From assembly GCF_000147075.1 (NCBI RefSeq), contig NC_014484.1, positions 2,187,501 to 2,251,500 on the forward strand: a DNA stretch of 64,000 bases. Reading direction: 5' to 3'. Source of the DNA: Spirochaeta thermophila DSM 6192 (GTDB taxonomy: Bacteria; Spirochaetota; Spirochaetia; Winmispirales; Winmispiraceae). Below, one piece after another: positions 58,029-64,000 of the stretch (the stretch's first letter is position 1; each line of letters begins with the position of its first letter). A program made the position numbers and the translations under genes. The notes below the pieces were generated by a model. The model was not told the origin of the DNA, did no database searches, and saw only the letters and a program-made list of their open reading frames with translations.

Positions 58029-58806
58029 AGCCCTCTCCCTTCACGCCCCGTTCTTGTACCGGATCTACAGCGTGTGGTTCAGGCACGTGCGCGTGTACTC
58101 CCAGAATCTCCTCGCCAACGCCTTTCCTCCCTTCGTGGAGCCGATCATCTTCCTCATCGGGATCGGCCTGGGACTGGGCCGCTTCGTCCCCGACATCAAC
58201 GGACAGCCGTTCGTCCAGTACCTCGCCATCGGGATCATCGTGACACCCGCCATGTTCACGGCGGCCTACGAGTGCACCTTCGGCACCTTCATCAGGCTCA
58301 AGTACGAAAAGATCTACGACGGCATGCTTGCCGCCCCTCTCACCGCACACGATCTCCTCATCGGGGAGATCCTCTGGGCGGGAACCAAGGGGTTCTTCTT
58401 CTCCTTGAGCGTGCTCGTCGTGGTGAGCATCTTCGGCATCCTGAACCCCTTCCAGGTGATCATAGCCCCCCTCGTGGGATTCCTGACCGCGAGCATGTTC
58501 GCCACCATCGCCTTCATCATCACTTCCATCGTGGACAACCTCGAACAGTTCAACTTCTTCTTCACCGGATTCATGGAACCCATGTTCTTCCTCTCCGGGG
58601 TGGTCTTCCCCATAGAACAGCTCCCGAGTTGGCTCAAGCCTGTGGCGGAGGTCTTCCCCCTCACCCACCCTGTCCGCCTCCTCAGGACATACTCCATGGG
58701 TGACATGGGCCTCACCCAGCTGTGGGACCTCGTCTACTGTGTGGCCCTCATTGCGGCAGCAGGATGGTTCGGGATGCGCAGGCTCAGACGCCAGATGGTG
58801 GACTGA
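58018..58806 (+). CDS. ABC-2 type exporter permease
   Basis: The 262-residue membrane protein has about six TM segments, for example PFVEPIIFLIGIGLGLGRFV, FSLSVLVVVSIFGILNPFQV and FMEPMFFLSGVVFPIEQLPS, the last being the conserved ABC-2 loop (MEPMFFLSGVVFP). It is of the NodJ/DrrB kind. ATG 58018 lies inside the end of the ATPase gene, so the two are coupled. Confidence 0.93.
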   Translation: MVNEALSLHAPFLYRIYSVWFRHVRVYSQNLLANAFPPFVEPIIFLIGIGLGLGRFVPDINGQPFVQYLAIGIIVTPAMFTAAYECTFGTFIRLKYEKIYDGMLAAPLTAHDLLIGEILWAGTKGFFFSLSVLVVVSIFGILNPFQVIIAPLVGFLTASMFATIAFIITSIVDNLEQFNFFFTGFMEPMFFLSGVVFPIEQLPSWLKPVAEVFPLTHPVRLLRTYSMGDMGLTQLWDLVYCVALIAAAGWFGMRRLRRQMVD

Positions 58807-58810
58807 AAAT

Positions 58811-58839
58811 TTGACGAATCCGTAGAATCGGGGTACAAT
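58811..58839 (+). promoter_or_regulatory. Near-consensus promoter of a small RNA
   Basis: TTGACG (58811-58816), exactly 17 bp, TACAAT (58834-58839). It lies 5 bp after the permease stop codon. Transcription start is predicted near 58846. Confidence 0.8.
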
Positions 58840-58845
58840 AGCACA

Positions 58846-58940
58846 TCGAAAAAAAGAAAAGCTTCCGATAGCGAGGAGGTGACACTATCGGAAGCCAGAA
58901 AAAAAGGAGGCTGAAGGAGAGCGCGACGCGCTCTCCTTTT
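58846..58940 (+). ncRNA. Small RNA with Shine-Dalgarno-like hairpin loop
   Basis: Between a strong promoter and a terminator lies about 95 nt with no convincing ORF. An 11-bp perfect hairpin (GCTTCCGATAG at 58861 with CTATCGGAAGC at 58885) has a 13-nt loop containing AGGAGGUGA, a 9-nt complement of the 16S rRNA 3' end. A single-stranded A7-GGAGG segment follows before the terminator stem. An 11-codon frame starting at the loop GTG exists but has no properly spaced ribosome site. It could bind ribosomes, act as a GGA-motif sponge for a CsrA-like protein, or carry a leader peptide. No known sRNA family is recognised. Confidence 0.65.
58916..58940 (+). terminator. Intrinsic terminator of the small RNA
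   Basis: GGAGAGCGC and its perfect complement around a GAC loop are followed by TTTT. Confidence 0.8.
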
Positions 58941-59046
58941 ACGTTATTATAAACATCGGAAGGAGGGGAAAGTTACACAAGCCCCTTTCCGGCACTCTCT
59001 TTTTTGAGTAGAGTGTAAGGAGAGACCACAGATCAGGGAGGGAGCC

Positions 59047-59751
59047 ATGCTCGCACGACCACAGGCACTCACCGGGCCTCAGACCGGTGCGCTTCAAAGG
59101 ATCCTCACCAATGTCTACCTCTGGATGACGGGAGGCCTCGCCCTTACCGGCGTGGTGTCCTTGGGCGTGGCAAGTTCACCGGCACTCCTCAGGGCGTTCT
59201 TCAGCAATCCCCTCATCTTCTTCCTCCTCATAGGAGGAGAGCTCGCCCTCGTCTTCTACCTCTCTCTCCGGATACAGAAGATGAGCCCCTTCGCCGCCAC
59301 GGTGGCGTTCGCATCCTATTCGGCGCTCAACGGGGTGACCCTCGCCCCCCTCTTCCTCGTCTACACGGGAACGAGCATCGCCCAGGTGTTCTTCATCACC
59401 GCAGCCACCTTCGCGGGGATGAGCGCCTACGGCTATCTCACGAAGCGCGATCTCTCCAGGGTGGGGAGCATCGTGGGGATGGCCTTGTGGGGACTCATCA
59501 TCGCCTCTCTCGTGAACATCTTCCTGCGAAGCGAAGGGTTCTCCCTCGTCATCTCCTACGTGGGGGTGCTCATCTTCGTGGGACTCACGGCGTACGACAC
59601 CCAGGTCCTCAAACAGTGGGCCACCCAGATCGATCCGTCCGACGAGAGCGTCTACGTGAGGTTCTCCATCATGGGCGCACTCAAGCTCTACCTGGACTTC
59701 ATCAACCTCTTCCTCTTCCTCCTCAGGATCATGGGGAGCCGGAGGGATTAG
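59047..59751 (+). CDS. Bax inhibitor-1/YccA family membrane protein
   Basis: The 234-residue protein has seven likely TM helices and the family signature: VYLWMTGGLALTGVVSLGVA at TM1, ALNGVTLAPLFLVYTGTSIA, and VGLTAYDTQVLKQWATQ near the C-terminus. Family members are pH-sensitive calcium-leak channels or FtsH modulators. The start has GGGAGG about 7 nt upstream. The 106 bp before it after the sRNA terminator hold only weak stems (CACTCT/AGAGTG at 58993-59018). Confidence 0.93.
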   Translation: MLARPQALTGPQTGALQRILTNVYLWMTGGLALTGVVSLGVASSPALLRAFFSNPLIFFLLIGGELALVFYLSLRIQKMSPFAATVAFASYSALNGVTLAPLFLVYTGTSIAQVFFITAATFAGMSAYGYLTKRDLSRVGSIVGMALWGLIIASLVNIFLRSEGFSLVISYVGVLIFVGLTAYDTQVLKQWATQIDPSDESVYVRFSIMGALKLYLDFINLFLFLLRIMGSRRD

Positions 59752-59779
59752 GGGAAAGGACCTCCACCGGGAAAGAGAA

Positions 59780-59809
59780 GAGGGCCGTCGCGGACGGCCC
59801 TCTCGTTTT
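59780..59809 (+). terminator. Intrinsic terminator of the Bax-inhibitor gene
   Basis: A 10-bp perfect stem (GAGGGCCGTC with its complement) and a GCG loop are followed by TCGTTTT. Confidence 0.88.
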
Positions 59810-59853
59810 GTGTCGTGCACCTCTCCTGGTCCTGCGAACCCCCGGCCGAATGG

Positions 59854-60885
59854 TCACTGAGGCTGCGTCACGAGGTGATGGATGATCTCCCGGTTGTACA
59901 CCTTCACCACTATCTCGGCATTGGCCGGAAGGAGGTAAGGGAAGCTCAGCCGTCCTCCCGGATGTTTCATGGAGAAGAGCACCTCCCGCTCTCCACCGGG
60001 GACGATCACCTCAACCGAGAGGTCGACCGGCACGGGATAGGTCGGAAGGGCATAGTCGAAGAGACCGGCGATCGCAGTCCGGGTGTTGCGGTAGGGTACG
60101 TACTTCAGCTCCACCCTCGTGCCGGGAGCGACCCTCGTACCCGCCTCCGGGAGCTGCTCCCTGATCACACCCGGATCGGATGGGCCGTCCTCTTCCTCCA
60201 CGGGAGAGAAGGTGAAGGGAAGGGCGAGGGAGGCGAGGATCTGTAGTGCCTCATCCGGGAGCTTACCCACCAGTTGAGGGACGGTCACCCGCTGCGGCGC
60301 AGGCCCACGGCTCACCACCAGTTCGAGCTCCACGGGACCGGTGATCCGGGTGCCAGGCTCGGGTTTCTGTTCGAGCACGGTTCCCACAGGCTTGTCGCTG
60401 TACACGTAGATGAGGGGCTGCTTTATGGTGATGAGGGGTTCATAGGGTGCGAAGAGGCTCCTGAGCTCGAGCGACACTTCTTCGACGAGCTTGCCCCTGT
60501 AGTCCTGCACTTCTTCCACCACGGCCCCCCTGCTCACCACGAGCGTCACTTCCTTGCCCACCTTCATGAGAGAACCGGGTGGAGGGCTCTGTGCGACGAC
60601 CTTCCCCTTGGTGGTGGGGTCAGAGCTGTATCTGAGCTGCACGTAGGGATAGAGCTTGTATTTCTGGAGGGCGAGGAGGGCGTCTTCGAGCTCCAGGCCT
60701 TCCACGGCGGGCACGAGCACCTCTTCCGGCGCTCGGATAGCCAGCATGAAAGCCCCTACCCCTCCCAGGGCCATGAGGAGCATGAGAAAGATGCTCGCGT
60801 AGATGAAGAACGAGAACCACTTCTTCGCCGGTTCATCAGGAGAACGGGGAATCGCTTCTCGCACCTTACGGACCAGTCGTTTCAC
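59854..60885 (-). CDS. PASTA-domain membrane protein
   Basis: The 343-residue protein has a short cytoplasmic N-terminus, one TM segment (FFIYASIFLMLLMALGGVGA, residues about 25-50) and three extracytoplasmic PASTA repeats: VPAVEGLELEDALLALQKYK, then a second around DYRGKLVEEV, then VPQLVGKLPDEALQILASLA. A C-terminal beta-rich segment follows. There is no kinase domain, unlike PknB. PASTA domains bind peptidoglycan. I prefer GTG 60885, with GGAGGA 4-9 nt upstream, over TTG 60912; either overlaps the fmt 3' end. Confidence 0.86.
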   Translation of the reverse strand: MKRLVRKVREAIPRSPDEPAKKWFSFFIYASIFLMLLMALGGVGAFMLAIRAPEEVLVPAVEGLELEDALLALQKYKLYPYVQLRYSSDPTTKGKVVAQSPPPGSLMKVGKEVTLVVSRGAVVEEVQDYRGKLVEEVSLELRSLFAPYEPLITIKQPLIYVYSDKPVGTVLEQKPEPGTRITGPVELELVVSRGPAPQRVTVPQLVGKLPDEALQILASLALPFTFSPVEEEDGPSDPGVIREQLPEAGTRVAPGTRVELKYVPYRNTRTAIAGLFDYALPTYPVPVDLSVEVIVPGGEREVLFSMKHPGGRLSFPYLLPANAEIVVKVYNREIIHHLVTQPQ

Positions 60886-61843
60886 CAGTTCCTCCCAGCC
60901 GCAGCCCGACAAGATCCGGCATACCGTTGAGGAATTCCTTCCATCCCAGGGGGTTGCGACCCTCTCTCTGGAGCTTGAGGACCCCGAGGAGGCCCTTCCC
61001 GGTTTGTATCAGAATTCCGTAGTCCTTGTCTACTCCTGCCACCGTACCGGGAGATGCATCCGCCTCCCGGTCTTCCAGAGGGACGGTTTCCAGAAGATAG
61101 AGCCTGTGCCGGTTGAGGGAGGTGTAGGCCCGCGGCCAGGGGTAGAAGGCCCGCACCTTCGCATCGATCCTGACGGCTGTTTCCTCCCAGGCGATGAGTC
61201 CGTCTTCTTTCTTCAACAACGTACAGTAGGTGGCCGCAGTCTCGTCCTGGGGGACGGGCGAGGCCTTCCCTTCCTCGATGAGGCTGAGGGCTTCCACGAG
61301 GAGCTCGGCCCCCCGCTCCGAGGCCCAGCGAGAGAGGCTCTCCGAGGTCTCCCGGCCGGTGAGGGATATGCGTTCCTGAAGGATGATGTCACCGGCATCC
61401 ATCCTGAGATCGAGCTTCTGCACGGTGATGCCGGTCTCAGGGTCCAGGTTGAGTATGGCTGCGGGGATGGGGGCAGGTCCCCGATACTTGGGAAGCAGGG
61501 AGGGATGGAGGTTGATGCCCCCTTTGGGGAAGAGCGCGAGAAACTTCGGGCCGAAGATCTTTCCGTACGCCACCACCACCAGGATGTCGGGCGCCAGGCG
61601 GGCCACCTGCTCACGGAACGCTGCATCGAGTCGTTCAGGCTGAAAGACACGAAGCCCCAACCTGAGGGCCTCCTCTTTCACCGGAGGGCTCTGGAGGCGG
61701 CGTCCCCTCCCGCGAGGGGCATCGGGATTGGTGAGCACCCCCACGACAGGAAAGCGTGAGGCCACCGCCCGGAGCGAAGGGACGGCGAACGCAGGGGTGC
61801 CTGCGAACAGGACCCTCAGCGAGCCACGCGCGTTCGTCTCCAA
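60866..61843 (-). CDS. fmt: Methionyl-tRNA formyltransferase
   Basis: The 325-residue enzyme formylates initiator Met-tRNA using 10-formyl-THF. Signatures are VLFAGTPAFAVPSLRAVASR, PDILVVVAYGKIFGPKFLAL, the catalytic GGINLHPSLLPKYRGPAPIP and ETGITVQKLDLRMDAGDIIL. The start is probably TTG 61843, inside the end of def. A later CTG is possible, since TTG is unusual. It is co-transcribed with def upstream and the PASTA gene downstream. Confidence 0.95.
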   Translation of the reverse strand: METNARGSLRVLFAGTPAFAVPSLRAVASRFPVVGVLTNPDAPRGRGRRLQSPPVKEEALRLGLRVFQPERLDAAFREQVARLAPDILVVVAYGKIFGPKFLALFPKGGINLHPSLLPKYRGPAPIPAAILNLDPETGITVQKLDLRMDAGDIILQERISLTGRETSESLSRWASERGAELLVEALSLIEEGKASPVPQDETAATYCTLLKKEDGLIAWEETAVRIDAKVRAFYPWPRAYTSLNRHRLYLLETVPLEDREADASPGTVAGVDKDYGILIQTGKGLLGVLKLQREGRNPLGWKEFLNGMPDLVGLRLGGTGETTGP

Positions 61844-62307
61844 TAGAGCTGCTCCAGTCTCTCACGTTTTTTGGAGGGAAGCCTATCGAGGAAGAGCACA
61901 CCGTTGAGGTGATCGAACTCGTGCTGGATCACCCGGGCGAGCATGCCATCGGCCTCCATCCTGAACGGTTTTCCCTGCAGGTTCCAGGCAGACACCTCCA
62001 CCGCGGCAGGCCGCACCACGTCGGCGTAGATCTGGGGGATGCTGAGGCACCCCTCCTCAAAGGTGGTGAGCTCCGGTGAGGTCGCGGTGATCTCGGGGTT
62101 TATGAAGACGAGAGGTTCCCCCTCGGGGACGTGACAGATGAAGAAACGCTGCGAGATCCCCACCTGAGGGGCGGCGAGCCCTATCCCGTTGGCCTCGTGC
62201 ATGAGGTCGAACATCCCCTCGACCACCCGGGCGACCCGTCCGTCTATCTCCGGAACGAGGACCGCACGCTTCCTCAGGATCTCGTCTCCAAGATATCGCA
62301 ACTCCAT
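61816..62307 (-). CDS. def: Peptide deformylase
   Basis: The 163-residue metalloenzyme removes the N-formyl group from nascent proteins. All three motifs are present: GIGLAAPQVG, EEGCLSIP (metal Cys) and QHEFDHLNG (metal His pair). A GGGAGGAG site precedes the ATG. It pairs functionally with fmt, whose start it overlaps by 28 bp. Confidence 0.97.
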   Translation of the reverse strand: MELRYLGDEILRKRAVLVPEIDGRVARVVEGMFDLMHEANGIGLAAPQVGISQRFFICHVPEGEPLVFINPEITATSPELTTFEEGCLSIPQIYADVVRPAAVEVSAWNLQGKPFRMEADGMLARVIQHEFDHLNGVLFLDRLPSKKRERLEQLYWRRTRVAR

Positions 62308-62365
62308 ACTATATACTCCTCCCTGTTATAGTACGAAAAACGGCCATCACTGACAACGCGGGGAG

Positions 62366-62394
62366 TGGACAAAGCTCTCTTTTTTTAGTAATAC
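62366..62394 (+). promoter_or_regulatory. Probable promoter of tRNA-Cys
   Basis: TGGACA (62366-62371), 17 bp, TAATAC (62389-62394). It would start about 8 nt before the mature tRNA. Confidence 0.4.
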
Positions 62395-62408
62395 TCTATA
62401 TCGAACGG

Positions 62409-62480
62409 GGCGCCGTACCCAAGTGGTAAGGGAGGGGCCTGCAAAGCCCTTATTCGCCGGTTCGAATCCGGCCGGCGCCT
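62409..62480 (+). tRNA. tRNA-Cys (anticodon GCA)
   Basis: A 72-nt cloverleaf. The acceptor stem is GGCGCCG/CGGCGCC with discriminator U. The D arm includes TACCCAAGTGGTAAGGG, the anticodon loop is CTGCAAA (GCA), and the T arm is GCCGGTTCGAATCCGGC. CCA is not encoded. A T-rich tail follows. Confidence 0.96.
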
Positions 62481-62560
62481 CTTTTCATCTCCACGGACAT
62501 GCCCCTGCAACCCGAGAGAAAACCCTTGCGCAGAGAGAAAATCTGATACATCATATACCT

Positions 62561-63553
62561 ATGCGGAGGCTCTTCTTTCTATTTCTCCTCGTGTGCGTGA
62601 TGGTGGCGGTCTTTCCCTCCTGCTCCCTCAACAAGATGATCACCCGCGCGGTGGTCTCTTCTCTCGGCACGGGAGGAGTCGACCCCTTCTCGACCGAGGA
62701 AGATCCTCAGCTCGTAGCAGAGGCCCTGCCCTTCGCCCTCAAACTCTACGAGACCCTCCTCCAGTCGGATCCCGACAACCGGGAGCTGCTCCTCACCCTC
62801 GCCCGGGGCTACGTCTCCTATGCGAAGGCCTTCGTGGAGGAACCGGCCCGTAGACTCCCCCTCTCCTCGTACGCCGCGCAGAAGAAGGCCTACCGGAGAG
62901 CGAGGCTCCTCTACCTCCGGGGGACACGCTACGCCCTCCACGCCCTGGAGGAGGCGCACCCCCGGGCCTACACCGAATGGGAAGGGGGGAACCTCTCGGC
63001 CTTTCTCGGCACCGTACGAGAGGAGGACGTCGCCGCCCTCTACTGGGGGGCCGCAGGGCTCCTTTCAGCCATCTCCCTCGACCCGTCGGATCCGGAACTC
63101 TCGCTCTCGATACCCAAGGCCGTGAGCCTGGCTGCGACGATCCTGCTCTCCTTTCCCGATTCCCAGGAGGGGGCGGTCCACGAGATGTTCATCTCCCTCT
63201 ATGGGGGCCTCCCGGAGGCCCTGTGGTGGGGACCGAACCCTCCGGCGCTCCTCGTGGAGGGGCTCCGCCGTTACTACGAGAGCGAAGGTCTGGCCGACGC
63301 GACTCCCGAGGGAAAGGCCCGCCACCACTTCGAGCGGGCGGTGGCCTTGAGCGGGGGGAAGAAGCTCTCCCCCTACATCACGTACGCGGAGAGCATCGTG
63401 TATCCGAGGCAGGACAAGGATGCCTACCGGAACCTGCTCGAGAGGGCGCTTTCCATACCTCCCGGCGACACACCGGAGCACGCCCTGGAGAACGCCGTTG
63501 CACGGGAGAAGGCGGAGTGGCTTCTCGAGACCCTCGACGACCGATTCTTCTAG
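62561..63553 (+). CDS. TatT-like TRAP-associated TPR lipoprotein
   Basis: The 330-residue product begins MRRLFFLFLLVCVMVAVFPS followed by a lipobox cysteine. The middle region (AEALPFALKLYETLLQSDPD, then NRELLLTLARGYVSYAKAFV, VAALYWGAAGLLSAISLDPS) matches the helical TatT/TP0956 family, which forms a trimeric chaperone for the TRAP substrate-binding protein. The next gene is such a protein. No Shine-Dalgarno precedes the ATG; TACATC lies 8 nt upstream, so a near-leaderless mRNA is possible. Confidence 0.87.
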   Translation: MRRLFFLFLLVCVMVAVFPSCSLNKMITRAVVSSLGTGGVDPFSTEEDPQLVAEALPFALKLYETLLQSDPDNRELLLTLARGYVSYAKAFVEEPARRLPLSSYAAQKKAYRRARLLYLRGTRYALHALEEAHPRAYTEWEGGNLSAFLGTVREEDVAALYWGAAGLLSAISLDPSDPELSLSIPKAVSLAATILLSFPDSQEGAVHEMFISLYGGLPEALWWGPNPPALLVEGLRRYYESEGLADATPEGKARHHFERAVALSGGKKLSPYITYAESIVYPRQDKDAYRNLLERALSIPPGDTPEHALENAVAREKAEWLLETLDDRFF

Positions 63554-63567
63554 AAAAAGGAGTGCCT

Positions 63568-64000
63568 ATGCGACACCTGGTCAAGCTCTTCTTCCTCTTC
63601 CTGGGGATCCCTCTGTGGGCTCTCACCATCAAGGTGGCGAGCCTGGCGCCAGTAGGAACACCTTGGGACGATGCCCTCAGAGAGGTGGCCCAAAAGTGGG
63701 CGGAGCTCTCGAACGGTGAGGTGGAGATGAAGATATATCCGGGAGGGATCGCAGGCGATGAGATCGACGTGATTCGAAAGATGAGGCTCGGCCAGCTGCA
63801 GGGCGCGGTTCTCACCTCGGTGGGTCTCAATAAGATTCACCCGGACATGATCACCATGGCGCTCCCTCTGGTCACTCGAACCGATGAGGAGGTCTCCTAT
63901 CTCCTCGAGAAGATGGGTCCTCGCTGGGAAGGGCTTCTCGTCCAGAAGGGCTTCGTCCCCGTGGTGTGGCAGGTGGCGGGATGGGTCAACTTTTTTACGA
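63568..64000 (+). CDS. TRAP transporter substrate-binding protein, DctP/TatP family (3' end beyond window)
   Basis: The 144 visible residues include a signal peptide (MRHLVKLFFLFLGIPLWALT) and the DctP-family start TIKVASLAPVGTPWDDALRE, then VEMKIYPGGIAGDEIDVIRK and GAVLTSVGLNKIHPDMITMA. It binds an organic-acid or hydrophobic ligand in the periplasm and delivers it to TRAP membrane subunits, expected just beyond the window. AAGGAG lies 5-10 nt before the ATG; spacing of 14 bp to the TatT stop indicates one operon. Confidence 0.92.
   Translation, partial: MRHLVKLFFLFLGIPLWALTIKVASLAPVGTPWDDALREVAQKWAELSNGEVEMKIYPGGIAGDEIDVIRKMRLGQLQGAVLTSVGLNKIHPDMITMALPLVTRTDEEVSYLLEKMGPRWEGLLVQKGFVPVVWQVAGWVNFFT

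Noticed and set aside
58879-58914. 11-codon peptide starting at the loop GTG of the sRNA
   Set aside because: The AGGAGG is only about 0-2 nt from that GTG, too close for initiation, and the frame is too short to judge. It is retained only as a possibility in the sRNA entry.

Overview
The window reads as chromosomal DNA of a free-living, probably thermophilic spirochaete (Spirochaeta/Winmispira thermophila-like). This is inferred from high GC, a bactofilin, TatT/TatP-type TRAP components, spirochaetal lipoproteins and a giant coiled-coil protein that resembles a large-protein family I recall from Leptospira. No database was searched, so the organism name is an inference.

Layout. 1-4.0 kb (minus): rho (cut by the window edge), cinA, bactofilin, a small TPR protein and a response regulator. 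4.1-6.7 kb (minus): an exported protein, an NlpC/P60-type C-terminal fragment and a frameshifted PPC-domain lipoprotein. 6.8-8.8 kb (minus): a small conserved-looking protein and groEL. 9-14 kb: a C-rich-coded hypothetical gene, birA, and the zwf-opcA pair. 14-22 kb (plus): argR-argC-argB-argD-argG-pgi-eno, closed by a strong terminator. 22-27.2 kb: a minus-strand HTH/receiver - receiver - acylphosphatase operon, a thioesterase, and a Crp/Fnr-family regulator divergent from a ferredoxin-hcp operon with a palindromic operator between them. 27.2-41.7 kb (minus): an accessory island coding for a 3548-residue giant protein, an RCC1-repeat protein and several broken tail genes. 41.7-54.6 kb (plus): an eight-gene envelope operon with two lipoproteins, TolC (frameshifted), an adaptor, two Ig-like lipoproteins and two RND subunits. 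54.6-64 kb: a TPR lipoprotein, a macro-domain protein, a NIF3/CutA-like protein, an ABC-2 exporter, a small RNA, a Bax-inhibitor-1 protein, PASTA-fmt-def, tRNA-Cys, and the start of a TRAP transporter operon (TatT, TatP).

How it fits together. The core genes are intact and ordinary. The unusual part is the 27-42 kb island. An uninterrupted 10.6-kb reading frame is flanked by debris: frameshifted N-terminal coding at its 5' side, and downstream tail modules broken by in-frame stops and frameshifts. A 39-bp exact copy of part of the giant gene sits 4.6 kb downstream, beside the broken glycan-binding-like module. I interpret this as a cassette-type surface or toxin-like system that has recombined and decayed.

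Two other signals stand out. First, a complete small-RNA gene (promoter, hairpin, terminator) shows in its loop a 9-nt match to the Shine-Dalgarno complement. Second, several genes (birA, zwf, the Crp/Fnr regulator, the ABC exporter, the first gene of the RND operon) lack a Shine-Dalgarno sequence and have a -10 element 6-9 nt before the start codon, as expected for leaderless mRNAs.
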